Source of the DNA: Plicaturopsis crispa FD-325 SS-3
Taxonomy: Eukaryota > Basidiomycota > Agaricomycetes > Amylocorticiales > Amylocorticiaceae
Direction: 5' to 3'
Assembly: GCA_000827205.1 (NCBI GenBank)
Contig: KN832556.1
Span: 1,821,272 to 1,885,271 of the forward strand
DNA length: 64,000 bases
Shown here: piece by piece, positions 25,401 to 35,987 of the stretch
Position numbering within the stretch: the first letter of the stretch is position 1
Layout of the letters: every line of letters begins with the position of its first letter
Position numbers and translations under genes: made by a program
Notes under the pieces: generated by a model
What the model was told of the DNA's origin: nothing
Database searches by the model: none
The model's input: only the letters and a program-made list of their open reading frames with translations

Positions 25401-26225
25401 CTAGACCATTTCTTCGATGCAAGTGTCAATGTCAATCTACGCTAAGCAATGCCTTACATTGAGTGTACAGGCGGGTTATTATCTCGCGGGCAACGAGCCA
25501 TCTTTCCAGGTGTGTTCATGCTTGCTTATTCCGCTATGTGGATATTTACTCACTGCTGCGACAGACACCCATTGGATACCACTACGCAAATCAGCCTTCG
25601 AAGTCCGTGGATAGGGTTCGCGATGTTGTCTTCACGAATTTCGACATAAGTGAGCATTTACTATGCATCCCCTCTGAGATAACATATTTACGACGGTGGT
25701 TTGAAGCTCCGGCTGGCCTGCCAGGGAATGATGACCAGGCAGCCATGGGATCTGTAAGTCTACTCGCTCAATCTATAAACCTACAACGCTGAGCCAGAAA
25801 ATCAGTTACTCTCGTGGCACTTGCTGGGTCTATATCCAGGTACGGGGCATCTGCCATATTTAATGCGAGTAACTTCCGTTGAGTACCGTCCTGCAGTTCC
25901 ATCAACCACCGAGATCCTTGTTCTCTCGCCCTTCATCCCGAAATACACGATTCACAACTCGTACCTCAACATCAGCACAACGGTCAATGCTATCAACTAC
26001 GACGCGAAGTCCGTCCAGAAAACCATACCCGATGGCACGCCCGCATACGTTCAAAATGTCACCATCAATGGTGTTGCAACCAATTCGACATGCCATTTCG
26101 ACTTCTACGATGTGTTCAGGGTGGGAGGTGAGGTGAACATCACGCTGACGGCGGACAAGACCATAGGATGTGTAGGCGGGGTGCCAGAGAGTCTCTCCGA
26201 GGGCGGATTCTCAACGTCACGATGA
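22490..26225 (+). CDS. Secreted GH92 alpha-mannosidase
   Basis: Glycoside hydrolase family 92 enzymes are calcium-dependent exo-alpha-mannosidases, mostly alpha-1,2, that trim mannan or N-glycans. A signal peptide (MSRLWAGLLLAISLVNAQ) starts the protein. The N-terminal beta domain has YTTFVNPFIGT, then PGASVPFGMV, YITDPTQKIRGLSPMHDSG and TYGNFEIMP. The catalytic barrel region has MPECRANNLPGWTQGG, ADNIVSHFAVSYHNEA, FYRNVWDP, YAPHDTAHLIELMGGN, LPGNDDQAAMGS and the C-terminal beta region ending at 26225. At least 15 introns interrupt it. All blocks were found in order without an internal break, so the gene looks intact. Secretion suggests a role in breaking down mannose-containing glycans outside the cell. 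Confidence 0.92.
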
Positions 26226-26315
26226 TTCATGAGGACGCATCTATGTGGTACACATGTGTACGTTAGTAGATATAGTGTTAGAAATACATTGGCCGGGAAT
26301 TGCCCGTATTTTCCA

Positions 26316-27847
26316 CTACACGACAGCACTCGTGCTGAGCTCAAAGCTGCTCTTCCCCTCGCCTTTGACAGCAACTCCCTTCTCAGTGACAATTGCACCG
26401 ATGAGATCTGCGGGGGTCACGTCGAAACTGGGGTTGTAGACTTGCAAGTTCTCGGACGTTCCGAATCCAGTGGGCGTGAGTTGGACTACAGCTTGTTTGT
26501 TCTCGTTCTCGCCGGTGGGTGGGTACAATGCACCGCGTACGAGGCATGCTTCCAGTGGAGGTCGTTGCTCGATCGGGATGCTACCCAGGTGGGCCAAAGA
26601 ATTTTTAGCGCCGAAAACCAAGTGACAGCACAGAGGACATACCTTTCCCCAGTAGGCAAGCTCAGGTCGACAGTTGCAACAGGTGCTACTACGATGAATG
26701 GGATGTGGTGCCGTGCCGCGAGAACGGCGGCATTGTATGTACCGATCTGTCCGTGGTTTATAAGTAAAACTGGCTCTGTCAACAAGGCAAAGATATACCT
26801 TATTAGCGGTGTCACCGTTCTCTGTTATTCGATCAGCACCGACAGCTGAGTTATGATATTGGTGTCATTGTTTTTCCTTGCATAAATGTGGAAACGCGTA
26901 CCGACTCCATGAATCTTATGATGCTGGAACAGTGATCCAACCATTGTATCGCATATCATAACCGATGGGATGCCCAGCGTTTTCAACTCGAGCGCAGTTA
27001 ACCTGCAAGTAGCTGATTATGGAAGATGGACAGACGGAGATTGATGGTAACTTACCGTGATCCTTGGTGGTACGGTGTACTTTGCGTGAAGTATGCTTTG
27101 TTGAGTCTGCCTGTTTCATGCAGGTAGGTAATCAAGCCAAGCGCTGTGCCGTAGCCCTAAAATGAAACAGTCAAAACGGAGAGGCATGACAAGCGTAGCG
27201 TAATAGTACGCACAGATGTTGCAAGCGATCCCGTGTTGCACACCGTCAACACGTTCAATTTTTCTTCGGCGCCTCCAGCCTTCTTCACCGTGTCGAGCAG
27301 CCATTCCCCACCCCACTTACTCATATCCTTATTCCTCCCCAAGTCTTCATCGTTGATCGCCCTCGCCTCCTTGATAACGGCCTCCGCCACTGCTTGGGCG
27401 TCCGTCTCTGCGGCGACGGACGCGCTCAAGGAAGCGGTGAGACGCTGCGTAGCGGCTCCGAGGTTAACGGCTGTCGGGCGGGCGGTGTAGAGGTGGTCGA
27501 TGAGCGGCGTCAGATGCGATGTAAACGCGGCGGGAGAGTCAAGCCAGGGTGGTCTGGGGGACGCGCCCAGTGCCCGAATGATGTATGCTGCGATGAATAG
27601 GGACGCTAGCGAGGCTATGGCCGGCGCACCGCGGATCTGCGGTTTGGTTTTACCAACGGAATGAGCGTTTCAATGCGCTCGGAGAGGAGAGAGGCCTCAC
27701 CTTCATAGATTTGATAGCATCGTAGCAGTCCTCGACGGTTACGATACCGATCCATTCCACTGTGTGTGGTAGCAGGAGTTGGTTCACGATCTCGATGCTC
27801 GTGCCATCTTCCGAGACTTTGAAGGACCTAAGTCCGGTAGAAGACAT
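26316..27847 (-). CDS. MRI1: Methylthioribose-1-phosphate isomerase
   Basis: The enzyme isomerises methylthioribose-1-phosphate to methylthioribulose-1-phosphate in the methionine salvage pathway. It belongs to the eIF2B-alpha/beta/delta fold family. The start MSSTGLRSFKVSEDG is at 27847. Family blocks are IKSMKIRGAPAIAS, with a splice at MK|IR, the catalytic-Cys block LTVCNTGSLATSGYGTALG, YFTQSTPYHQG, GIPSVMICDTMVGS and the catalytic-Asp block GVGADRITENGDTANKIGTY. APVATVDLSLPTGESIPIEQ and a C-terminus with YNPSFDVTPADLIGAIVTEKG follow. It ends only 90 bp from the convergent GH92 gene. Confidence 0.95.
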
Positions 27848-28543
27848 CCTATGGGTTTGGGCTATCAACAAAGCCCTGGCCGAGATATAGTAGTACAGCA
27901 CGAAGTGGATGATAAGATGAGATCAGGGGTATATTTTTTGTTAGAATGGATTCGATTGCGCCATAGCATTTTGAAATTCAGGAGGTCATCATATCGAGTG
28001 TGCTGCTACAGCCTACTGGTAGTACTCGTATACTTGGTGGTCAGTGAATACATATGGCCGACCGGACATTGACCGGACATAGGAATATCTCCATACCCTG
28101 TGCACGATGAACCTCCTCAAATTGCAACACCCGCGAATGTCCTGAGTCTCGACGAGCAAAGATGCATTCACAATAAGCACCACCGAACTAGAGTATGTAT
28201 AGAGAAAGCAGAATGAATAGAACGCGAACCACCTATGTACCCGGACCTCCACCCAGACGGGCCAATACGATAAGTAATACAGAGCGAGAGCTGCGACAGC
28301 ATGAGCACGACATAGTAAAAAGAGATGAAAATGGAAAAGAAATAGGGTAAGTAAGAAACGGGTATGTAGACCGCACAGAGGCAGGCACACCACGCAAAGA
28401 TGAGGTGAGTATACCTGGGGGGATTAGATAGAACAAGACGGGCATGCAGGGATAAATCGCGAAAAAATCCTCTAATCTTGTCCGTTCGTATGATTAAGCG
28501 TGAACATCGTAGGCGTCCTTTTTAGATAAACAGCACATTAGGG
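27848..28543. other. Intergenic: MRI1 upstream side and ERT1 3' side
   Basis: About 700 bases. An open frame at 28013-28393 on the minus strand would encode a Phe/Leu/Tyr-rich, membrane-like peptide, but it has no homologous motif and fits an AT-rich 3' untranslated region better. No RNA gene is seen. Confidence 0.4.
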
Positions 28544-30678
28544 TCATAGTAATGGTAGCCATTGCCCTTTATACGTTCCCCATGTAAGCGCTAGAGCAAA
28601 AGCCTAGAGAGATGGAGGGGACGCACCGATGACTAGGCTTGGCAGGTCGAAAATATCGCGCCGTATGGAAAAGCAGAACGTGGCGGGGACAGGCGCGCCG
28701 TTGGGCTTCAATAGGACGCAGTGCGCGTGCACGCTCTGCGTCGTGTTCTCGAACGCGTGCGACGCAAAGTTCTCCCAATACTCCACCACGGACTGGTTCT
28801 CGAACAGCTACACAAAACCATCATTAAACTACAACTCCTCTCCGAAAAGGCGTTACACGCGTACCTCGTAAATGTATTTCCGCCGCCCCACAAGCTCGTC
28901 CATTGGCCAGTCCGTAAGGGCGCAGAATTCCGGCGCGACGAGACATATCTCGCCCGTGCGCCGCCACGCGACGGTCGGCGTCCCGCTGAAGGATATCAGC
29001 TTGTCCAGTTCCTGCGCGGTGTCAGCTCTCGGGGGCCAGCAGCGAAGAAACGCCTCGCGGGGCACTACGCACGAGCAGGGAGCGCTGGAAACACCGCTCC
29101 ACGAACACCTCGTCCTCTTCCGACAGCGGCATCTGCAGCGCGATGAGGCTCGGCCGGAATATCGCCAGCGCGCGCACGACGCGCAGAATGTCGTTCTTCT
29201 CGAAGCTAATTCATTCGGATGGGTCAGCCGCGTGAGCCTGTGGAAGGAAGACGGACGCCGGGGGAAACAATACTCACCGGCCTGGTAAGTGCTTCATAAG
29301 GAAATGGTAGCTTTCGGTGTAGTCATATGGTGCAGTCACACGATCATTTATCGTCTGGATGTGTGAACCCAGGCTGGAGTTGGAGCTAGGGGACGAGGCA
29401 CCGCCTCGTATGCCAGAGCTGGGGCGCACAGCCAGCCCCATCGCACCAGACAGAGAAGACATCCCGGTGGCGCCGGTGCCATAATAAGGCGTGGGGTAGT
29501 ACGATTGTGGTTGGGGTTGTGCGACGGGCGTATCGGGAAGGAAGGCGGAGAGAGGCGATGGGGGACGGTTCTGCAGGGGTGGTCGCGGCTGTAATGGGTG
29601 TAATGGCGGTGGCGGTTGCTGCATCTGGTACGCGTCCATACTACTCGTGTTCCCGTCCGTGTCCTTCTCACCCCGCTCGAGATCACTCTGCTCCTGCTCG
29701 TGGTCACGCTCACCGGAGGATAACCAGTCTGCTTCTGGTGGTGATGGGTTGCCAAGTATTGCACTCAATATGGAATATTCGAGGTTGGCCGCGGCGCTTC
29801 CGAACCCAAATGATGAGGGGGAGGTGGCACCGGGTGACGAGGGAAATGCAAACGAGAAATCCGTTTCATATGACGGCTGTGGATTTGGTGCGAGGATGGG
29901 TTCACTTGGGGGATTTGTAGCAGGAGCGGTAGAGGTAGTCGTGGTATTGGGTGCTGACGACGGTGGCAGATGAGATTCTTTTGGAAGTGCTTCGGCCGCT
30001 TCATAGTTGACATCAGAGAGATATTCGCAGGAAAAATGGTTTTTAGCGCCTACATGGCTCAGACTCAGGCACGGCGGAGGAATGTTTTCCGTTCGCGTTG
30101 CTGTTTTTCCCCTTTATTCGTTCTAAGATAAAGGTCATGTGATCATTATCGCAGGTGCAAAGGTGCAAACGGACGAGGGAGGAGAAACAATGAGCGGTGC
30201 GACCACGGAGGAAAGCTGGGAGAACATACCGAGTTCTTCTTCGTCGAGAAGGTACTTTGCTTTTTTCCTGTGACCCTCGGTACAATTGCTGCCAATCCCG
30301 CGTTTCAGACATCTTTGACATGGTCGAGCTGTAAGTCTCACGCATAAGTACCGCCTCGCATAGCATGAAGAGATGGAACGCACAGTCGTCGCAGGTCAGA
30401 TGTGCCTTTTGACAATGAAAACACGCACGACTGGCTTTCTTTTTCTTGGGCCCATCACGACCTTTCTTCCCGTTCGCTGTGCCCGGCCCCGAGCCGTTTG
30501 CAGATTCTGCACCACTTTCCTCGGGCGTACCGAGTCGTTTCCGTTTTGGAGCCGATGGGGGGCGGGAGGTCGTGTGCGAATGTGTGTGAGTCTGTGCGGG
30601 GTCAACGTATGACGGTGGTGGCGCCGGTGCTATGAGCGAAGGCCCAGCGAATTGACTACGATTTGAAGTCGAATGCAT
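28544..30678 (-). CDS. ERT1: Zn2Cys6 transcription factor with PAS domain, ERT1/RDS2 type
   Basis: ERT1/AcuK-type factors activate gluconeogenic and ethanol/acetate-use genes in the nucleus. The protein starts at the first in-frame ATG, 30678 (MHSTSNRSQFAGPSLI); upstream only a GTG opens the frame. A Pro/Ser-rich N-terminus leads to the binuclear zinc cluster RACFHCQKAHLTCDD and RPCQRCLKRGIGSNC, split by an intron, then EGHRKKAKYL. The middle has the family motif EYSILSAILGNPSPP and a long Pro/Gln-rich stretch. The C-terminal PAS part reads TPTVAWRRTGEICLVAPEF and LTDWPMDELVG. It ends with a small last exon (stop at 28544-28546) reading GQWLPLL, which is the least certain part. Confidence 0.88.
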
Positions 30679-32214
30679 GGCGACATGCAACGGCGGTGAG
30701 GGGCAAGAGAGAACGAGCGCTGGCGACGGCGAGGAGGATGCGGTGAGCGCGGTCACGAAGAGAGAGCAAGTGTTTTTGTACCTTATGATTGTCGAAAATG
30801 TGAGTACATCTTATCTAATTTTGGGCCGGGCCGTACCCGATCCTGCGGCATCCTCGCCATTGGTCCTTTACCCGTACGCTTCATACTTTCCCCTTCCCTT
30901 TCCACTCACAGAATCTACGACGAACAACTTGTGAACTTGACATAGAAAAACGGATTTAATGCGGTCGAAATTGCATCTCTCTCAGTGGATCGTTTTTATT
31001 TTACTCGCGAATTTTAGTCGACGGCGCACGCCGCAGTGGGGCCCCGCCTCGCGCTGTAGCCGACGGCGTGCTAAAGAGCCGCATCGGTCTTGTATCGTCA
31101 TACCGGTTGCATGTTTGATACAATTTGACAGCTCCTCCAGCGGGCACATCGTCTGCCCGAACAAATCTGCGTTGTTGTATAGAGCCCAGCTGCAGCTAGC
31201 GTTTTACCCCTCTGCCGTGCCCGTCGCACGACCATGTCCGACTGCTTCTCCGGGGGGTTTTAATGTGCGTCGCGCGGTAACTCGCCGACAACCATCCATG
31301 ATCGCTTTGCCAGCGCGCCTCAAGGTCGCCGTGCAACCACCGCGCGCACAGATGGTTCACGTACATTGGTCGCATTCGGTGAGTAAGCAGGCGCATGTAC
31401 ATCGCTACGGCTAATTCTTTCTTCATTTCCCGCTACCACCGACGCGTTGCGTGCAGCCTTTGACGTGTTCAAAAAAAACGATGCCTGCGACCACCTGTCC
31501 GACGAGTGTCCGACGGCGCAATATCGCTCAACAGCCTTGATCCATGCCTTAGCCATGCAGGTGAACCGGTGAAGGTTGTGCTACTAGGATCGCATGTATG
31601 CGGCCGTGCTCTGCTCTGCCAGTGCTCTGTTGACACTCTTACAGTGTCAGAATGTATCATCTGTATCTGATCTCTTTCAGAATGCCGCCGTTGTGTTGAC
31701 ATTTCAGGCATTCTGGTTGCTCTCGCATGCTCAGCGCTCGGAGTCAGGACATCCGTGTCGGGCGGCCGTTGTTGGCGCTCGACACTTAGCCGAGTCCCGT
31801 GCACGCAGGCATTACTGCGCGTGCGGTGGTAGGGCGCGCGCCCAACGAAACGCGTATCCACGTCGACCGTCGTTCGAACTTTCTGGTTCCCTTACTCGCG
31901 ATATACAAGATGTCCTTGTTCCCGGGCAATCCACGAAGCAAAATCATTGTCCTCGATGTATACAAAGTATTCTCGGAATTGAGAACGGGCAATCGACGGG
32001 ATATTCTCCCTTGTTCGAGTCGTCTATATCATGGATCACCGTCTACTTACTTTGTCCAGCTACTCTCCAAGTCAAGCACCCATCTGTTGACAGAATTTCT
32101 CGAACACTCTTTACCTGGTATTATCTCGTTTCCCCTTGTACTTTTGCGTGTAACTGACAGTTGACTGCGATAGTATCGACCCCACCCCAACCCTATTTCT
32201 TATCGTTCAAGGTC
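30679..32214. other. 1.5-kb intergenic region between divergent genes
   Basis: This is the longest gene-free stretch in the window, between the ERT1 start on the minus strand and the F-box gene start on the plus strand. Both promoters must lie here. Several 60-190-codon frames overlap in all phases, but none shows a domain, a signal peptide followed by coherent sequence, or splice-linked continuation. A long F-box 5' leader is likely. Confidence 0.45.
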
Positions 32215-33864
32215 ATGGATACTCATGCTCAACGCACTCGTGATCAACTCCGATTGACAGAAATCATCGATGCTCTCGATGCTGACACGCCCATCTCAGC
32301 ACCAATCCTAGGCCTCAAGACTCAGCGCAACGCTCTCGCGGCAATATCGATTCTCCCCACGGAAGTCCTCCAGGAAATCTTCCTTGTGGCCGTTATGTCC
32401 GACTCCGCGCAGTCTCTCGTGTGCGCCACCGTATCGCACGTGTGCCGTTCGTGGAGGGAAATGGCACTGGGCTATCCCCGTCTGTGGACGCATCTGCCCA
32501 TGGAGTGTCCGCTCTGGATGCCCGAGATGCTCGCCCGCTCCAGGAACGCGCCACTCCGCGTCGAGGCGTGCACCCCGTGGGCCTATTCGGCATTGACGGA
32601 AGCGTTCGCTGAGCGCCCGGAATACATGGCCAGGATCGAGCACCTGCGCTTGAATTCGGAGGTCGGATATGCCACAATGCATTGCATACTCAATACTCTG
32701 GCATCGTGCAAGGCCCCCATACTGCGCAGCCTGTACCTCGGAGCCAAGTCCGATTTTCTACCATGGAGGACTGACTTCCCATCCGATTTTGCCCCCCAGC
32801 TCCAGTCTCTCCATATCTCTGGCTTCGGACTCTGTTTTGTGTCGTGGAAACCGGCGACTCCACTGGTTCATTTAACGGCACTCTATTTCGACGACAAAAT
32901 GGGGCTGCTAAGATTGACCCTCAGCCAGCTTCTCACTTTGCTCGAAGCCGCACCTCGCCTGGAGACACTCTGTCTCCAGGGCTTCCGCCCGTCGTCGGAG
33001 CATGACACTCTATGGCCACATGCTTTGCACCCCGTCCAGTTATCGTCTTTGCGCACCCTAGAAGTGACCGACATCACCGTAGGCGCATGGTCTATCCTAT
33101 CCGACTACATTCGATGGTCCCCACAACTCACTGCCCTGCGCATCACCTTCATTCCCAAGCACGATGGTACAGTACCAAACGCTGCCCGTACGCTGGCTCC
33201 AATCGCGCCGTACATCGAAGCCCTGCCGGACGACATTGTCCTTCGATTGGATGGTGATTTGTGCGAACACTCCGGGGTGACGATCCACGACCAACTGCAA
33301 CCTGGCACGTCTCGCTTTTGGCTCCATGTTGACCATTTCCCTACAGAGGCCTACGCGTGCTCTTTTCTCAAGCGGTTTGCGGTCCCCTTCAACTCGGGGA
33401 AGGGGTCCATCCACCTCCTGCTGCATCATGTCGACTTTACGAGACAAGGCACCTGGACGACGGTTCTGCGCATGGCGGCAGTGACGAAATTGACTGCCTA
33501 TCTGTCCTCGACGTTCCTCAGGGCACTGCTACCTCGGTCGGATGGTTCCACGCTGGCTATAGACGACACTCTGTTCTGGCCCAGGCTGGAGCACTTGACG
33601 CTCTTCAAAGGCAATGTGTATAATGTCCAGTATTGGAGTATGCAGCCAAGCTGGTTCGACATCGTGCTCAACTGGCTGACTCGCCGCCAGAGACACGGTA
33701 TGTGCATAAAGAGAATTCACCTTGATCCCTTGAGCGGCCTTTCGGCGGACGACATACTTCGGCTCCAGCAAGTAGTCCCAGAGGTGTATGTGATGCCGCC
33801 TGGGTCACTACAGTCATGCTCTCCGGAGAAATGCAACCACTCATTAAGACGTCCCATAATATAG
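32215..33864 (+). CDS. F-box-like protein with leucine-rich C-terminal part
   Basis: This is a single-exon gene of 549 residues from the first ATG at 32215. After a short helical N-terminus (TRDQLRLTEIIDALDADTP) the F-box-like domain lies near residues 40-100: ISILPTEVLQEIFLVAV, CRSWREMALGYPRLWTHL. The remaining 440 residues hold irregular Leu-rich repeats (LRSLYLGAKS, LQSLHISGFG, LETLCLQGF, LRTLEVTDI). F-box proteins recruit targets to SCF ubiquitin ligases through Skp1. This subgroup (N-terminal F-box, LRR tail, few introns) is strongly expanded in mushroom-forming fungi and is rarely characterised. The absence of introns contrasts with its neighbours and fits a recently duplicated family member. 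Confidence 0.85.
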   Translation: MDTHAQRTRDQLRLTEIIDALDADTPISAPILGLKTQRNALAAISILPTEVLQEIFLVAVMSDSAQSLVCATVSHVCRSWREMALGYPRLWTHLPMECPLWMPEMLARSRNAPLRVEACTPWAYSALTEAFAERPEYMARIEHLRLNSEVGYATMHCILNTLASCKAPILRSLYLGAKSDFLPWRTDFPSDFAPQLQSLHISGFGLCFVSWKPATPLVHLTALYFDDKMGLLRLTLSQLLTLLEAAPRLETLCLQGFRPSSEHDTLWPHALHPVQLSSLRTLEVTDITVGAWSILSDYIRWSPQLTALRITFIPKHDGTVPNAARTLAPIAPYIEALPDDIVLRLDGDLCEHSGVTIHDQLQPGTSRFWLHVDHFPTEAYACSFLKRFAVPFNSGKGSIHLLLHHVDFTRQGTWTTVLRMAAVTKLTAYLSSTFLRALLPRSDGSTLAIDDTLFWPRLEHLTLFKGNVYNVQYWSMQPSWFDIVLNWLTRRQRHGMCIKRIHLDPLSGLSADDILRLQQVVPEVYVMPPGSLQSCSPEKCNHSLRRPII

Positions 33865-34207
33865 AGCGTCGGTGCAGCTAGGCCCAGTCGACGCCATTAG
33901 GAGAGGGCCTAAGCTGCTATGGCGAGGTAGCGCGTGAATGCTTTGAGTCGGGGATAGCGGCGCGTGGGCAGTCAGAGCGTGAGTGTCGAGCACTTTCGCG
34001 ACGTGTCGGAGGAGGCCATACGGGTGATAAAGCAGATAATTCCGGGGGCGCATTGTAGGTTCGCTGGCACGTAATGTATTCGACTGACGGTACATTCGTT
34101 CCATGGGCTATAACTCGTATATACCCTTTCGAATGGGCCTTCGTTGATTTGAACTCCAGGATTTCGTATTAGTTTCACAGCTGGTAATACATATATCGAG
34201 TTCATAG
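33865..34207. other. Intergenic between convergent genes
   Basis: About 340 bases lie between the F-box stop and the stop of the small gene on the minus strand. There is no coding sign and no RNA gene. Confidence 0.4.
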
Positions 34208-34537
34208 TCATGAACCCGAGTTCGAGCCACCTTGCAACATGTCCTCAGTACGCTTCATCGATGCAACGAGGGGAGAGCACTTACCAGCAGCAGAGGCACT
34301 CTGCCCGGCTAACATACCCAGACGTTTCTCCCTCTCCTCGCGGACACTGACTACGTCCTTGAGCTGGAGGAGGAGGCCAACGTCCTCGTCCTTCCAAGGT
34401 CGCTCTGCCACGTCCTTCATTTTAAGCATTGCGCGTTTCTTCTGTTCATCGTCCGCGCGCTGCTTTGCTACCATGTCGCGAACGTCCTGAACGTCGTTGT
34501 CGCTCATAGGGATCATGGTGGGCGGCCTGCGGATCAT
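34208..34537 (-). CDS. Small charged helical protein, unknown
   Basis: I do not recognise it. Two exons (34537..34285 and 34230..34208) give 91 residues. The protein is hydrophilic and mostly helical: MSDNDVQDVRDMVAKQRADD, then KKRAMLKMKDVAERPWKDED and LLLQLKDVVSVREEREKRLG, with a Ser/Gly tail. Three in-frame ATGs (34537, 34516, 34507) could start it. The intron 34231-34284 is 54 nt long, a multiple of three without a stop, so retention would give a 109-residue form. It lies head to head with the PRA1 gene, with 218 bp between ATGs. A coiled-coil adaptor is possible, but this is only a guess. Confidence 0.55.
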   Translation of the reverse strand: MIRRPPTMIPMSDNDVQDVRDMVAKQRADDEQKKRAMLKMKDVAERPWKDEDVGLLLQLKDVVSVREEREKRLGMLAGQSASAAGKCSPLVASMKRTEDMLQGGSNSGS

Positions 34538-34755
34538 CTTGTCGACGTGTAGATTTCTATAGATCCGATAGCAGAGCTGAGCAGAGCGAGAGACGTGGAC
34601 AATGCTGCGGAAAGGTGACCAAACGGGGGCGACGTGTTCAAGCTGCGCGTGTGGCTGTGGCTCTGAACAAAAACATTTCTCCTACATACGACACCGTTCT
34701 CTACATACCTCTCGCACCTTACCGCCCTACCTAATACCTCTTTCTGCCCGCCGAA

Positions 34756-35556
34756 ATGGAGCAATTACTGCGCATCAGCGATACCGTCAAGGCATTCAGA
34801 GTGTGTCCCGTTTTCCTCGAGCTCTCGCGCGCTTTTAAGCGCACTATGCGAGTTGGCCGACTTCGGGTTGCTGAGCGTACATCCACAGGAAACCCGCCTT
34901 AGCGCTCTCCGACCTCCCTCGGAGTTCTTCGACTACCAGCGTATCTCGAGGCCGGCGGATTTGAACCAGGCAACGACTGTGAGCATTCTACTTCGCGTCT
35001 CCGCAGTATCGGCGTAGCTGACGTGGGGACATAGCGCATATCCTACAACACCCGTTACTTCTCTGGTCCGTGTCTTGAATTGTAGCGAGGCGGGGGTATG
35101 GCATCTAATATGAGTGAACAGGAAACTATGGTGTTATTGTGGCTATCTTGTCGGTGTATGCCCTGTAAGTCATCCGTATGAACTGTGCATGCATGGTGGC
35201 TAAATGCATTGTAGCATCACAAACCCGCTCCTCCTCATCTCCCTTGGCTTCCTCGTCGGAGGATTCGCCGCAATCAACAAATTTGGTGCGTCCTCTTGCC
35301 CGCCCATGCTCACCTTATCAGCCAACTGACGCCCTCTACAGCCCCAGAGCCAATGCAAGTCGGCGACCACGTCGTGACCCAGAAATCGCTATACACCGGT
35401 CTTTTCGTCATCGGCATCCCGCTGCTGTGGTGGTCCTCGCCGATCATGACCTTCTTCTGGCTCGTCGGCGCGTCGGCGGTGCTCATCCTCGGACACGCGT
35501 CTGTCATCGAGCCGGGCATCGAAAGCGAGTACGCCAACGTCCAGGATGTTGTGTAA
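34756..35556 (+). CDS. PRA1-family (prenylated Rab acceptor) membrane protein
   Basis: Six small exons (34756..34800, 34889..34978, 35035..35065, 35122..35164, 35215..35285, 35342..35556) encode 164 residues. The N-terminal cytosolic part has FRETRLSALRPPSEFFD and ISRPADLNQATTRISYN, the PRA1 signature. Two long hydrophobic hairpins follow: GVIVAILSVYALITNPLLL with ISLGFLVGGFAAIN, and TGLFVIGIPLLWWSSP with FFWLVGASAVLILG. PRA1/Yip3 proteins sit in ER and Golgi membranes and act on prenylated Rab GTPases in vesicle traffic. The exons of 31 and 43 nt make automatic prediction easy to get wrong; here every splice phase fits. Confidence 0.92.
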
Positions 35557-35987
35557 GCGGGTTCTGGATAACAGGGCGGGTAAAAGGATGGGGCTGGGTG
35601 GGGGGTATGTGTGCACTGTGAGCGATGCGTGTATTGATTGGATATGCATGGACTTTTCTCCGTTTCGGCTGCTGCTACGCTAAACCATGTAAATAGTCTC
35701 CGTCTCACGTAGACCTTTTACCGTCCTAGATATATATCCACCGTCCCGCCGTAGCCCCATGCGTCGTGCAATATCTCAAAAATTAGACGGCTTCAAGTTG
35801 TTGAGTAGACCCCATTGCATCTTGAAGCTTAGAGCCGAAGGCTTCAGCATGCGGCCGGAGTCAGCGCTTCAACACACACCCTCCGGCCGCACGCTGAGCA
35901 GCGGCGAAGTCCAGACGAGAATCCTATGTGTTGTTATTTAAGAAGTCCTCATATAACAGCATTACGATCCATCCACTGTACACATCC
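35557..35987. other. Intergenic between convergent genes
   Basis: About 430 bases lie between the PRA1 stop and the second PEX5 stop, holding two 3' untranslated regions. I see no gene. Confidence 0.4.

Noticed and set aside
28013-28393. Membrane-like 126-codon frame on the minus strand
   Set aside because: Phe/Leu/Tyr-rich composition from AT-rich 3' sequence after ERT1; no motif, no splice-linked continuation.
31594-32157. 187-codon frame upstream of the F-box gene
   Set aside because: No domain, out of frame with the F-box gene, and competing frames of similar length overlap it; treated as leader or spacer.
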